Numbered from the stretch's first letter, positions 42,766-52,361 are shown. The stretch: DNA of 64,000 nucleotides from Methanocorpusculum labreanum Z (GCF_000015765.1 NC_008942.1:1-64000), one strand, 5' to 3'. The notes: generated by a model from the sequence alone, not told the origin. A program made the numbers and translations.

Positions 42766-43590
42766 TCACACCCGCCAGGAGATATGGGCATACTTCCCTT
42801 CGTCCGGGAAAGCCAGGCTGCCGTTTTCTCTCTTCACAAGGATGGAATCCAGATACCCGGTGATGATCCCTTTCTGCCACTCCTCGTGTGCATCCATTCG
42901 GTCCGCGTAATCATTGACTGCTGAGGCCAGATCTGGATATCCCCGTTCGTCCTTCATAGGATAGACTGCGATATCTGCGTAGATCCCCATCTGGTACAGA
43001 CAGTGCCAAACCACATCGGCCTTCGGTTTCGGCCAGTACTTTTCCCCGTGCAGGCTTTCCCACAGACTGCTGTAGGTCACATCCCAGGTGGTGTCGTTTA
43101 CAAACCAGAAGATATGCACCTCTTTTGCTGCCGTCCGATCCATCTTTCCAAGAGCCTCTTTCAGATTCGGCACGCTCAGCGCAAACGACGAGATCACGTA
43201 ATCATATTTGTCGAGATTTTCCGCCTCAACATCTTCCCAGACCGCCGGGATCACGCCGATATCGGCATCCACCTGTAAAAATTTCCTGTATTCGTCCATT
43301 GCCTGCTTCATCGGTTTTGAGGGTTCGACCACGGTCACCCGGCATCCGTTTTTGGCTAAAGGCACGGCGAGTGTCCCGGGTCCAGCCCCTATATCCAGAA
43401 CCGATGCACCGGATGGTATTTCCATGGCCGTAAGCTGGTCGTTTACCCGTGCCATTCCGCCGTTTTTCAGATTCTGCATCATCTTGTCGACGATTATCTG
43501 GCTCGAGAAAAATTCCGCACTGGTCCTGTATTTCGCCGTGTTCTTCTGCTTATTGGTGATTTCCTGCCATTCACTGTCTGCGTCGTTCAT
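42766..43590 (-). CDS. SAM-dependent class I methyltransferase
   Basis: 274 residues. Motif I VLDIGAGPGT is at 64-73, then the acidic 'VTVVEPSKPMKQAM' and a motif II-like 'YDYVISSFALSV'. The style matches archaeal small-molecule methyltransferases found near metal-chelate or nickel/peptide ABC importers; the importer operon starts divergently 153 bp away. The substrate is unknown. Confidence 0.87.
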   Translation of the reverse strand: MNDADSEWQEITNKQKNTAKYRTSAEFFSSQIIVDKMMQNLKNGGMARVNDQLTAMEIPSGASVLDIGAGPGTLAVPLAKNGCRVTVVEPSKPMKQAMDEYRKFLQVDADIGVIPAVWEDVEAENLDKYDYVISSFALSVPNLKEALGKMDRTAAKEVHIFWFVNDTTWDVTYSSLWESLHGEKYWPKPKADVVWHCLYQMGIYADIAVYPMKDERGYPDLASAVNDYADRMDAHEEWQKGIITGYLDSILVKRENGSLAFPDEGKYAHISWRV

Positions 43591-43743
43591 ATTTCTCCTA
43601 AGATAATTTTCTTGGAAGCGGGAACTGATATTTTTTCCGCATCCAATTTGTAATACTAATTTTAATAACTATAATATTTAAAGTGCATCAAATTTTAAAA
43701 CTAACATATTAATAGAATCAATACAAAGAAAAGAGTAGTTACT

Positions 43744-45333
43744 ATGCATACGAAAAAGTACTTTGCCGTTGCAGGAGTTCTTCTCCTCACGCTTTTCATT
43801 GTTTTTTCCAGCGGGTGTATCGCATCTTCACAGACCAATCAGGATGCAGTGCTGAAAATCGCTACGCCCAACGAGATCACCGAAGCCTCGTACTTCGGGA
43901 ACTACAACTTTGCCCAGATGACGCGTGTCGCCACGCCCCCCCTGATTCAGGTCGATGAAAACGGAGACTATGTCGGGGCAGTGGCAAAGAGCTGGACCGT
44001 TTCTTCCGATGGAAAAACCTGGACCTTTACCCTGGATCCGAATTATCAGTGGAGCGACGGAACGGCGCTTACCCCCGAGGATGTCAAATTCTCTCTTGAA
44101 TATACATCTGAAAAGGTCACCACGGCCCCGTCGTGGATAAAGAATGCCACGATCACGACAAGCGGGAATGTCGTTACCATCAGTCTTGCCGATCCGGTGT
44201 ACCGTCTGTGCGGCGATCTTGTTGCGATCAACATCGTTCCAAAGCATATCTGGGAATCGATCGATAATCCCGAAGAGTACGTCAATGCAGGACCCTATGT
44301 CGGCTCTGCCGCATACTACGTAAAGTCGGTCGATATCAACTCGGCGACCCTTGTCCTTGCGGTGAACCCGAAGTGGAAAGGAGATGCTCCTTACTATGGA
44401 ACCGTCGAGCTTCACTGGTTCGCGACCGAAGATGCCGCGATTTTAGCCATGCTTGGGAATGAATGCGACACCTACTGGAAGTACGGCGCCTCGTTCCCCA
44501 CATCGTCCGTTGCGCTTCTTGACTCCTCGAAAAAATTCACCACGGTCGAAACTCCGTCCTTAAAGATGACGTATGTTGGATTCAATACGATCTCTTCCGA
44601 TGTCGGAAGCGATCTTGAGTTCCGCAAAGCGATCGCCTATGCGCTGAATTATGACGAACTCGTCGAGATCGGTGCTTCGGGATATGCTCTCTCGGCAAAC
44701 TCCGGCTTCATTCCAAACGGGGTTCCGTATTATAAGAATACCACGGCCAACATCTACAATCTCGCAACCGCCAAACTGATGCTTGATGCGGCAGGTTACA
44801 AAGATGTAAACGGGGATGGAATTCGCGAGGACAAAAACGGCAATGCTTTAACCGTCACCCTCCTGACTCGTGACAAAGTCGCGGGAGAACTCATCAAAGA
44901 GTACCTCGAAAAGGCCGGGCTGAAAGTTGAGTATAAATTCGCCTCCGATCTGAACGCCTGGATCGAATTAAAGGATGCCCATGCATACGACATCGCCTAC
45001 AATGGAATCACCGCCAAAGGCATGATGATGGATTCAGGCTGGGCAACCGGATACTTCGCCTCGAACACCGTAGGTGCCGGCAAACTCCAGAACGTTGACG
45101 ACCCGGCATTCCTTGAACTCTGTGCGAAAATCGCAACAACTCCGGATGGAGACGAACTGAAAGCCCTGATCTCCACTCTTCAGGACTATTATGCAGACAA
45201 CATGCCAGGCATCGCTCTCTACTGGTGCACGGATGTGACGCCGATCAATACGGAGATCGACGGCTGGTACATCTCCAAGGCAACGGGAATCCTGAACGAG
45301 ATCAATCTCCTCTCGATTCACCCGGCCAATTAA
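43744..45333 (+). CDS. ABC importer substrate-binding lipoprotein (peptide/nickel family)
   Basis: 529 residues of the SBP_bac_5 family. A signal with lipobox FSSGC places the lipidated Cys at 25. Family motifs are 'AKSWTVSSDGKTWTFTLDPNYQWSDGTALTPEDVKFSLEY' (~85-125) and 'DLEFRKAIAYALNYDELV' (~285). It is anchored outside the membrane and delivers ligand to the two permeases that follow. Ligand (oligopeptide, nickel or a nickel chelate) is not settled by sequence; methanogens need nickel. The promoter region is very AT-rich. Confidence 0.92.
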   Translation: MHTKKYFAVAGVLLLTLFIVFSSGCIASSQTNQDAVLKIATPNEITEASYFGNYNFAQMTRVATPPLIQVDENGDYVGAVAKSWTVSSDGKTWTFTLDPNYQWSDGTALTPEDVKFSLEYTSEKVTTAPSWIKNATITTSGNVVTISLADPVYRLCGDLVAINIVPKHIWESIDNPEEYVNAGPYVGSAAYYVKSVDINSATLVLAVNPKWKGDAPYYGTVELHWFATEDAAILAMLGNECDTYWKYGASFPTSSVALLDSSKKFTTVETPSLKMTYVGFNTISSDVGSDLEFRKAIAYALNYDELVEIGASGYALSANSGFIPNGVPYYKNTTANIYNLATAKLMLDAAGYKDVNGDGIREDKNGNALTVTLLTRDKVAGELIKEYLEKAGLKVEYKFASDLNAWIELKDAHAYDIAYNGITAKGMMMDSGWATGYFASNTVGAGKLQNVDDPAFLELCAKIATTPDGDELKALISTLQDYYADNMPGIALYWCTDVTPINTEIDGWYISKATGILNEINLLSIHPAN

Positions 45334-45334
45334 T

Positions 45335-45352
45335 CTCCCTTTTTTTACTTTT
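45335..45352 (+). terminator. T-run after the binding-protein gene
   Basis: CCCTTTTTTTACTTTT follows the stop immediately. It could partly terminate transcription so that binding protein is made in excess over the permease. Confidence 0.35.
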
Positions 45353-45384
45353 GTGACAAATAGTATACATACTTCGAAAAACGT

Positions 45385-46341
45385 ATGAATAAGATCCTTG
45401 CCAGAAAAATCGTCCGCTATGCCGTATGCCTGCTGATAGTTGTTCTGCTCGTGTTTCTTCTTCCCCGCTGCATGCCCGGCGACCCGGTCCAGTGCCTAGT
45501 CGGAGAGGACGTGTATCTGACTCAGGAGATTCTCGATACGGTCACGGTCAAACTTGGCCTTGACCGCCCGCTTTTCGAGCAGTTCCAGATCTATATCGGG
45601 GACCTTTTCACGGGGAATCTGGGATATTCCTATACAAGGCATCAGAATGTGGCCGATCTGATCTGGGACCGCCTTCCCTGGACGCTTCTTCTCACGGGAG
45701 TTTCCATGCTGATCGGCTATACGTTTGGGATCATCGCCGGTACCTGGGCTGGGTGGATGACTGAGAAAAAACGTGCGAAGGTCATGACCGGATTTGGAGT
45801 CTTCGTGTCCTGCATTCCGCCGTATTTACTCGGTCTGATCTTTTTCTCGGTGTTCGTGTACCAGCTCGGCTGGTTCCCCTACAAAGGATTTTACGAGACC
45901 CCGGATCTTTTCAGCGTGTGCTATCATATGGCGCTTCCCGTTTTGACGCTCGCCTTGTTCGTATTTGCGAGAAACATGATCATCATGCGGGGGTCCGTTC
46001 TGACGGAAAAAAACCAGCTGTATCCGCAGTTTGCAAAAAGTCTCGGCGTTCCCCGAAGAAAAATCATCTACGGTCATGTGATGAAGAATGCGATCCTGCC
46101 GATCCTTACCCATTTTGCGATCGACTTCGGCTTCATTTTATCCGGCGCGCTTTTTATCGAGATCATTTTCTCACTCAATGGTCTTGGAAGAGTCATGTAC
46201 ACGGCGGTCCTGAATCTGGATTATCCGGTGCTTTCCGGACTGTTTCTGGTGATCGCTCTCATGGCGATCTGTGCGAATCTGATCGCCGACATTCTCTACG
46301 GGATCATCGATCCGCGGGTGAAACGGGGTGACGATCAGTGA
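45385..46341 (+). CDS. ABC importer permease, DppB/NikB type
   Basis: 318 residues. An N-terminal helix and an extracytoplasmic loop ('CMPGDPVQCLVGEDVYLTQEILDTVTVKLGLDRPLFEQFQIYIG') precede five core helices, as in DppB/NikB. The EAA-type coupling loop is 'QFAKSLGVPRRKIIYGHVMKNAILPIL' near residue 225. It pairs with the permease encoded next, whose start overlaps this stop. Confidence 0.94.
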   Translation: MNKILARKIVRYAVCLLIVVLLVFLLPRCMPGDPVQCLVGEDVYLTQEILDTVTVKLGLDRPLFEQFQIYIGDLFTGNLGYSYTRHQNVADLIWDRLPWTLLLTGVSMLIGYTFGIIAGTWAGWMTEKKRAKVMTGFGVFVSCIPPYLLGLIFFSVFVYQLGWFPYKGFYETPDLFSVCYHMALPVLTLALFVFARNMIIMRGSVLTEKNQLYPQFAKSLGVPRRKIIYGHVMKNAILPILTHFAIDFGFILSGALFIEIIFSLNGLGRVMYTAVLNLDYPVLSGLFLVIALMAICANLIADILYGIIDPRVKRGDDQ

Positions 46342-47147
46342 AGTTCGACCGGCGGTATATCCTTCCGGGTCTTCTGATCCTGATATTCTTGATCGTTGCG
46401 ATCTTTCCGGGGATGTTTGCTCCGTACTCGATCAGCGATCGAACTGCTACCTATCAGGCACCGAGTGCCGAACATCTTCTTGGAACCGACAATATGGGAA
46501 AGGACATCTTCTCCCTCCTGATCTATGCAGCCAGATGGACGCTGACGATCGGATTCGCCTCCGGTCTTCTTGCCGTGTGTGTGGGAACCGGTTTTGGTCT
46601 TCTTGCCGGCTGGAGAAGAGGAGTCCTGGATGAGTTTTTGATGGGAACGACGGATATCGTTCTTATTCTCCCGAAGATCCCTCTGGTGATTATTCTCGCC
46701 GCATATCTCGGCCCGAGTCCATGGGTTCTGATCTTCGTTCTGGGGCTTTTGTCCTGGGAATCGATCGCCCGGGTCGTGCGTTCGAAAGTTATTCAGATCC
46801 GGTCGTCCGAGTATATTCTCGCCGCTCGGTGTCTGGGATTTTCGGATTGCCGGATCATGTTCAAAGAGATATTACCCGTGGTTTTTCCGGTGATCGTGCC
46901 GAAGTTCGTTCTGGTTACGGCGGCGGCGATGATCTCGGAGGCATCTCTCGCGTTTCTTGGGCTTTCCGATCCACAAACGGTTTCGTGGGGAGGCATGATC
47001 TCGGACGCCTTTACCTACAGCGGGTTCCTTCGCGGCATGTGGTACTGGTGGCTCCCTCCGGCATTATGCATCATTCTCGGAGTTCTGGCGATCACGAGTC
47101 TTGCCTTCATCCATGAACGCGGTGTTCGCGAGGTGATGCAGTTATGA
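46338..47147 (+). CDS. ABC importer permease, DppC/NikC type
   Basis: 269 residues with six helices. The start 'APYSISDRTATYQAPSAEHLLGTDNMGKDIFS' is the classical DppC/NikC periplasmic motif. The EAA loop 'YILAARCLGFSDCRIMFKEILPVVFPVI' lies near 160. It overlaps both neighbours by 4 bp, showing tight translational coupling in the operon. Confidence 0.94.
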   Translation: MKFDRRYILPGLLILIFLIVAIFPGMFAPYSISDRTATYQAPSAEHLLGTDNMGKDIFSLLIYAARWTLTIGFASGLLAVCVGTGFGLLAGWRRGVLDEFLMGTTDIVLILPKIPLVIILAAYLGPSPWVLIFVLGLLSWESIARVVRSKVIQIRSSEYILAARCLGFSDCRIMFKEILPVVFPVIVPKFVLVTAAAMISEASLAFLGLSDPQTVSWGGMISDAFTYSGFLRGMWYWWLPPALCIILGVLAITSLAFIHERGVREVMQL

Positions 47148-48067
47148 AAAACATGCTCGAGATCAGTGACCTGTCCGTCTCCTTCCCGGGACCGAACGGA
47201 AAAATTCCCGCTGTCCGAAATCTCTCTCTCTCGCTTGCACCGGGAGAGTGTCTTGCGATCGTCGGCGAGTCCGGGTGCGGGAAGTCCGTGGTTGCCCAGG
47301 CGGTCTTACGTCTCCTCCCCCCCGGGACCGAGGTTCTTGGCCGCATCTCGTATCAGGGGCAGGATCTTCTGCATCTCTCTGAAAATGAGATGGATCATAT
47401 TCGGGGTCAGGAGATCGGGATGGTTTTTCAGAGCCCGGAAAGAGCTCTCAATCCGGTGATGAAGATTGGAAAACAGCTGATCTCACCGCAGGTGATGCAT
47501 GGACTCTGTTCGGAAAAGGATGCGGAGCTTCGGGCGAAAGGTGTCCTGCAGAGTCTTGGTCTGGACGCAGACCGGGTTATGTCCTCCTATCCCTGGATGT
47601 GTTCCGGAGGGATGTGTCAGCGGATCGTGTTTGCCGCGGTCTCCCTTCTTCATCCGAATCTGGTGATCGCCGATGAGCCGACCAAAGGACTTGACGCCGC
47701 AAATGTCACGGATCTTGAAGCGATGCTTTCCACGGTCACTGCCGGAAAAAGCACTGGTCTTCTTTTGATCACGCATGATATGGATGTAGCCTCCCGTCTT
47801 TCGAACCGCATTGCCGTTATGTACTGCGGCATGATCGTCGAAGAGGGGGAGACTAAGTCCGTTTTATCATCACCGAAGCATCCGTATACCCGTGGTCTTC
47901 TCGGCAGTCTTCCAAAGAACGGGTTCGTGCCGATCCCGGGAATCTCTCCAGCACTCAGCGATCTGCCGAATGGCTGCGTCTTTCATCCGCGTTGTGTGTT
48001 TGCTGACGAAACGTGCAGAACGGAAATCCCTGATCTGATTGACGGAGTGAGGTGCCGCCGATGCTGA
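47144..48067 (+). CDS. ABC importer ATPase, DppD/NikD type
   Basis: 307 residues. Walker A GESGCGKS is near 43, Q-loop VFQSPE, signature 'CSGGMCQR' (usually LSGGM.QR; the first residue is Cys here), Walker B 'LVIADEPTKGLD', and an H-loop in 'LLLITHDMD'. The C-terminal oligopeptide/dipeptide domain with 'GCVFHPRCVFADETC' is present, including cysteines that in some members bind an Fe-S cluster. Stop overlaps the next gene by 7 bp. Confidence 0.94.
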   Translation: MKNMLEISDLSVSFPGPNGKIPAVRNLSLSLAPGECLAIVGESGCGKSVVAQAVLRLLPPGTEVLGRISYQGQDLLHLSENEMDHIRGQEIGMVFQSPERALNPVMKIGKQLISPQVMHGLCSEKDAELRAKGVLQSLGLDADRVMSSYPWMCSGGMCQRIVFAAVSLLHPNLVIADEPTKGLDAANVTDLEAMLSTVTAGKSTGLLLITHDMDVASRLSNRIAVMYCGMIVEEGETKSVLSSPKHPYTRGLLGSLPKNGFVPIPGISPALSDLPNGCVFHPRCVFADETCRTEIPDLIDGVRCRRC

Positions 48068-48684
48068 TTTTAGAAGCCGATCATATTTCAAAATCATATG
48101 GGAAGTTTGCGGCACTAAACGATCTCTCTATGGAGATCGCGGCCGGCGAGACCGTCGGGCTTACCGGTCTTTCGGGATCCGGAAAAAGTACCTGTGCCAG
48201 GATCCTTGCAGGACTCGAACGCCCAAATACCGGTTTCGTGAAATATGCCGGAAAAGAACTGACCGGTCCCACCCCAGAGATCCAGATGATCTTTCAGGAT
48301 CCGGCTGGGTCCTTCAACCCGGTTCGAACGATCTATCAGTCGTTATCTTCCGTGCTGAGTCTGCAGGGTGTACCTAAATCAAAGCGCCGCGATCTTCTTT
48401 CGGAGCATTTCCAGAATGCCGGGCTGCAGACCGAAATTTTATCCCGCTATCCCGACCAGATCTCTGGAGGGCAGGCTCAGAGGGTCGCGATCGTCCGGGG
48501 CATGCTCGTTCACCCGAAGGTGATGATTCTGGACGAACCAACCTCGGCGCTCGATGTCTCGGTCCAGGCCCAGATCCTGCACCTGCTTAAAAAAATCCAG
48601 AAGGAAAACGGCATATCCTACGTGTTTATCTCGCACGATCCGTCGGTTGTTGAATTCATGGCGGACCGGGTGATCCACCTGTGA
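48061..48684 (+). CDS. ABC importer ATPase, short DppF/NikE type
   Basis: 207 residues from the ATG at 48061 (GGAGTGAGGTG upstream). Walker A GLSGSGKST, Q-loop FQDPAG, signature ISGGQAQR, Walker B VMILDEPTSALD and H-loop ISHDPS are intact. It stops at 'MADRVIHL', lacking the C-terminal domain of its partner and of ordinary DppF (about 300 residues). The shortening looks natural because the stop follows the core ATPase fold cleanly. Last gene of the importer. Confidence 0.92.
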   Translation: MLILEADHISKSYGKFAALNDLSMEIAAGETVGLTGLSGSGKSTCARILAGLERPNTGFVKYAGKELTGPTPEIQMIFQDPAGSFNPVRTIYQSLSSVLSLQGVPKSKRRDLLSEHFQNAGLQTEILSRYPDQISGGQAQRVAIVRGMLVHPKVMILDEPTSALDVSVQAQILHLLKKIQKENGISYVFISHDPSVVEFMADRVIHL

Positions 48685-48750
48685 TGATTTTCTCAACCCA
48701 TATTGAAGGGCAGATTGATATTTCGTACTGCCGATTCTATTAATACTACC

Positions 48751-49479
48751 ATGTCCGGGACTGTTTATCTGCATAAGATCATGCTGAAACATTTTGACGA
48801 CACCTCGTATCTTGCAGATCTGCCGGTCGTGCGGAATCTTGAACATATGGGCGAGCTGTCGTTCGAGTCTCCGGTGACGTTTTTTGTGGGTGAAAACGGC
48901 TCGGGCAAATCAACTCTGCTGGAGGCCATCGCCATTTCAGCAGGGTTCAATGCGGAAGGCGGGTCCCGGAACTTTTCGTTTGCCACGAAATCTACCGAGT
49001 CGAATCTGCATTCATACCTGACATTATCGCGTCGCGGCCGGGAGAAGGACGGATTTTTCTATCGGGCAGAGAGTTTTTACAATGTGGCATCACAGGTGAC
49101 GGATCTGCAGCTCAATCTCGACGGGTACGGGGGCAAATCCCTGCACGATCAGTCTCACGGCGAAAGTCTGCTGGCACTTGTGCAGAACCGGTTTAGAGGG
49201 AACGGTCTGTATATCCTCGATGAACCGGAATCAGCCCTTTCTCCCATGCGGCAGATGACGCTGATGCTGGAGATCAAACGGCTGGTCGAAGAGGAGCACT
49301 CCCAGTTTCTGATCGCGACCCATTCTCCGATCCTGATAACGTATCCCGGTGCTGATATTTTCGAGATAACGCCGGAGGCTATTTTGAAAACGACGTATGA
49401 TAAGACCGAATCATACCAAATCACCAAACGCTTTCTGGATGATCCGAAACATATGCTCGATGCACTGTTCGAGGATTAA
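48751..49479 (+). CDS. AAA/ABC-like ATPase, COG3910 type
   Basis: 242 residues from the ATG at 48751; the frame upstream overlaps the importer end. Walker A VGENGSGKST is near 48, a short insert takes the place of a coiled coil, the signature is 'QSHGESLLAL' near 145, and Walker B 'GLYILDEPESALSP' near 165 with 'FLIATHSPIL'. This matches the small predicted ATPases of COG3910. Role unknown, perhaps DNA-related. Confidence 0.88.
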   Translation: MSGTVYLHKIMLKHFDDTSYLADLPVVRNLEHMGELSFESPVTFFVGENGSGKSTLLEAIAISAGFNAEGGSRNFSFATKSTESNLHSYLTLSRRGREKDGFFYRAESFYNVASQVTDLQLNLDGYGGKSLHDQSHGESLLALVQNRFRGNGLYILDEPESALSPMRQMTLMLEIKRLVEEEHSQFLIATHSPILITYPGADIFEITPEAILKTTYDKTESYQITKRFLDDPKHMLDALFED

Positions 49480-49501
49480 AACAAAGAAAAAAAGAAAAAG
49501 G

Positions 49502-49756
49502 TCAGTGTTCTTCTCTGACCATTTTTATACACTTTTTCGGGCATTCGTTGGAACAAATGCCGCAGCCTTTGCAGTAAACAAGATCGATCTCGAGTGTATC
49601 CGGATCGATGACCGCGTCGGGGCAGAACATCGCACAGATCCCGCAGTGATTGCAGGTTTCCCTGTCCACGATCGGACGGAACGTTCTCCACGTCCCGGTA
49701 AGACCGGCTCCTCCCTCATGGGGGACGCTGATGGTTATTTTCGGCATTCTGCTCAT
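49502..49756 (-). CDS. porD: 2-oxoacid:ferredoxin oxidoreductase delta subunit (ferredoxin)
   Basis: 84 residues. Two [4Fe-4S] motifs, CNHCGICAMFCP and CKGCGICSNECP, follow a short N-terminal strand region ('GGAGLTGTWRTFRPIVD') typical of PorD. It passes electrons from the thiamine-diphosphate enzyme to ferredoxin. Overlaps porC by 4 bp. The stop is followed on its strand by long T-runs that probably end the operon. Confidence 0.95.
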   Translation of the reverse strand: MSRMPKITISVPHEGGAGLTGTWRTFRPIVDRETCNHCGICAMFCPDAVIDPDTLEIDLVYCKGCGICSNECPKKCIKMVREEH

Positions 49757-50283
49757 ACGATGACCTCCTCATAAGCCGCTTTTGCAGCCGCAGTGTTTCT
49801 TGGATCGGCAAACGTCTCGGTGATCGCCTTCACTCCCGACTCCCGGCTGAAGAGGCCGAGTTTTGCGAGAGCTCCGATCACTGGCGTGTTCACGATCGGA
49901 CTTCCGGCGACCACGAGGTTTTCGCGGAGCGCGATCCCGGTAAGATCCGCTTTGTAGACCTTGAAGCCTGCAGGGAAATCAACATCGTCATGCGTGTTGA
50001 TGAAGATCGACCCTCCCTCTTTCAAACCGTCTAAGACATTTACCGTGTCCATGACGGTCGGATCAAGGATGACGATCATATCGGGTTTGTTGATCTGGGA
50101 GTAAATTCTCACCGGTGCATCGTCGATTCGAACGAATGAAACGATCGGAGCGCCGCGGCGTTCGGCACCGTAGAACGGGCATGCCGTTGCGAATTTTCCG
50201 TCTTTCACGGCGGCGGTGGCCATCATTCTGGCCGCCGTTACTCCGCCCTGGCCGCCGCGTGAGTGAATACGAATCTCGTACAT
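49753..50283 (-). CDS. porC: 2-oxoacid:ferredoxin oxidoreductase gamma subunit
   Basis: 176 residues. The start 'YEIRIHSRGGQGGVTAARMMATAA' and 'FYGAERRGAPIVSFVRID' are diagnostic of the gamma domain of pyruvate-type enzymes. It contacts coenzyme A and the alpha subunit. It begins directly after the porA stop. Confidence 0.95.
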   Translation of the reverse strand: MYEIRIHSRGGQGGVTAARMMATAAVKDGKFATACPFYGAERRGAPIVSFVRIDDAPVRIYSQINKPDMIVILDPTVMDTVNVLDGLKEGGSIFINTHDDVDFPAGFKVYKADLTGIALRENLVVAGSPIVNTPVIGALAKLGLFSRESGVKAITETFADPRNTAAAKAAYEEVIV

Positions 50284-51408
50284 TTACTCTTCCTCCTTGA
50301 TACCGAACCAGTATTCTGTTCCGATCTTGCGGCTGCGGACGAACTCTGCCATATCTTCAAAGGTAACTTCCTGGCCGCCGAGGCCGGCAATGACGCTCGC
50401 GATTTTTGCATCCGGATATCTTGCCTGGATCTCTCCGGCAACAACGCCGCCGAAGCCGAACGAGTAGTCACGGTCGATCACGACGAGGTCTTTTCCTTTG
50501 ATGTTCATATTCAGCGGGAAGGGTCTGAACCAGCGGATCCGCATGACTCCGGCTTTCACTCCCTCTTTTCTCAGGAGATCAACGGCGACCTCGGCTTCTT
50601 TGCCGAGCGTTCCCATTGCGATGAGAATAACATCAGCATCGTCGCAGAAGTATTCCTCAACCGGGGCATAGCTTCTGCCGAAGCGTTTTGCAAACTCTGC
50701 CTCGGTTTCGTCGATGACGTTTCGTGATTCACGCATGGCTTTTTCCATGTCGAATCTGAACTGGTAGTGGACGTTTGCCGGGCTCATTGCGCCGTAGCCT
50801 TTCGGATTGTTGACATCGATTTTATGCGGGAGTTCCAGCGGCGGGATGAAGTCTCCCGGTTCGGTCATCTCGAACGGCTGCATGATGTGGGAGAGCAGGA
50901 ATCCGTCCATGTTGATCATGACCGGCAGAAGAACGCGGTTGTCTTCGGCGATCCTGAATGCCATCAAGGTAGCGTCGTATGCTTCCTGCACGGTCGAGAC
51001 GTAGACCTGAAGCCAGCCGGTATCCCTCTGCGAAAGAGCATCCGTGTGCTCCGCCCAGATGTTCCATCCGGGAGCAAGAGTTCTGTTGACCTGCCCCATC
51101 ACGATCGGCAGGCGTGCGCCTGCTGCCCAGTGGAGCATCTCATGCATGTAGAGAAGACCGTGTGAGCTTGTCGCGGTGAAAACTCTGACCCCCGTGATGG
51201 AAGCACCGATACAGGCGGTCATGGCGGAGTGTTCCGACTCGACCGGGATGTAGCGTGCTTTGAGATCGCCGGACTCGACGTAGTCGGCGATGCTTTCGAT
51301 GATCTCGGTCTGGGGGGTGATGGGATATGCGGCAACGACGAGCGGCTTTGCCATTTTTACGGCTGAAGCTACGGCTTTGTTACCGGTGGACATTACAAGT
51401 TCGCTCAT
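50284..51408 (-). CDS. porA: 2-oxoacid:ferredoxin oxidoreductase alpha subunit
   Basis: 374 residues of pyruvate synthase type. 'GNKAVASAVKMAKPLVVAAYPITPQTEI' and 'VESEHSAMTACIGASITGVRVFTATSSHGLLYMHE' match PorA rather than KorA (which reads YPITPSSE). With PorB, PorC and PorD it makes pyruvate from acetyl-CoA and CO2 using reduced ferredoxin, the main carbon-assimilation step of methanogens. A 2-ketoisovalerate enzyme is less likely but not excluded. Confidence 0.93.
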   Translation of the reverse strand: MSELVMSTGNKAVASAVKMAKPLVVAAYPITPQTEIIESIADYVESGDLKARYIPVESEHSAMTACIGASITGVRVFTATSSHGLLYMHEMLHWAAGARLPIVMGQVNRTLAPGWNIWAEHTDALSQRDTGWLQVYVSTVQEAYDATLMAFRIAEDNRVLLPVMINMDGFLLSHIMQPFEMTEPGDFIPPLELPHKIDVNNPKGYGAMSPANVHYQFRFDMEKAMRESRNVIDETEAEFAKRFGRSYAPVEEYFCDDADVILIAMGTLGKEAEVAVDLLRKEGVKAGVMRIRWFRPFPLNMNIKGKDLVVIDRDYSFGFGGVVAGEIQARYPDAKIASVIAGLGGQEVTFEDMAEFVRSRKIGTEYWFGIKEEE

Positions 51409-52295
51409 TCTGTTTCCTCCGATTGTGCGGCTTCGAGAGCAATTTTCTTCAGGTTTTTGTCGACGTTTGCCTGGATGACTGCGGCTGTTTTTTCATCGAC
51501 TTTTCTGAATCGTCCCTGGGCTTTGAGGTAGTCACTTACGGGTGCCGGCCGTTTCATGGCGGCACGTGATGGGGCACTCACCGTGAATTTGTCGTACTCT
51601 TTTTCCCAGAGGACCCAGATGCCGGATTTAACTGCCATCTTTCCGATCTCGACGGTCTTTTCCGAGGGGATCCTCCAGCCCGGCGGGCAGGGTGCAAGGA
51701 TGTGGATGAACTTCGGTCCCGGGATCGAAAGGGCTTTTTTCACTTTGTTGTAGATGTCGGCGGGGTACGAGGAGCAGGCCGTTGCCTGGTAGGGAAGGTT
51801 ATGGGCCTCGACGATCCTGTCAAGATCTTTCTTGTTGACGGTTTTTCCGTTCGGGGTAGTAGTGGTTATTGCTCCAAGCGGGGTCGCGCCTGATCTCTGC
51901 ATTCCGGTATTTCCGTATGCTTCGTTGTCGTAGCAGATATAGAGGAAGTCCTCGCCGCGTTCCAGGGCCCCGGACAGTGCCTGGATACCGATGTCGGCTG
52001 TGCCTCCGTCTCCTGCATAGACGATGACGTTGGTTTTTTCACCTTTTGCGCGGAGAGCTTCGCTCATACCGGAAGCACAGGCCGCTGCGGCCGCAAATGC
52101 GATGTTATAGACGGGCACCGTGTGAAGCATGTAGGGATAGACACCCTGGATCACACTGTTGCAGCAGGCAGGGATCACGAGGACCGTATCTTTGCCTGCA
52201 GCCTTGAGGATATAGCGGAGTGCAAGTAACGAGCCGCATCCAGCACAGGTGGATGGACACTTTAAAAGCATCTCTTCTTTGGGAATTTCCGTCAT
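51405..52295 (-). CDS. porB: 2-oxoacid:ferredoxin oxidoreductase beta subunit
   Basis: 296 residues, the thiamine-diphosphate-binding subunit. 'CPSTCAGCGSLLALRYIL' contributes cluster cysteines, 'VYAGDGGTADIGIQALSGALERGEDFLYICYDNEAYGNTGMQRSGATP' contains the GDG...N TPP motif. First gene of the operon and overlapping porA by 4 bp. The order beta-alpha-gamma-delta differs from the common gamma-delta-alpha-beta order. Confidence 0.95.
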   Translation of the reverse strand: MTEIPKEEMLLKCPSTCAGCGSLLALRYILKAAGKDTVLVIPACCNSVIQGVYPYMLHTVPVYNIAFAAAAACASGMSEALRAKGEKTNVIVYAGDGGTADIGIQALSGALERGEDFLYICYDNEAYGNTGMQRSGATPLGAITTTTPNGKTVNKKDLDRIVEAHNLPYQATACSSYPADIYNKVKKALSIPGPKFIHILAPCPPGWRIPSEKTVEIGKMAVKSGIWVLWEKEYDKFTVSAPSRAAMKRPAPVSDYLKAQGRFRKVDEKTAAVIQANVDKNLKKIALEAAQSEETE

Positions 52296-52344
52296 GGGTT
52301 CTTTATGTATTTGTCACGATTTATAATGAGGCTTGCGAATCGAG

Positions 52345-52361
52345 ATGCTAATGAGTAGCAT
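52345..52361. promoter_or_regulatory. Inverted repeat upstream of porB
   Basis: ATGCTA and TAGCAT arms flank ATGAG, 50-66 bp before the porB start, in the 158-bp gap toward the pilin genes. Possible operator or leader hairpin. Confidence 0.35.

Noticed and set aside
42704-42880. 59-residue N-terminal extension of aspS
   Set aside because: The OB-fold begins right at the ATG of 42703; the extension overlaps the end of the methyltransferase gene.
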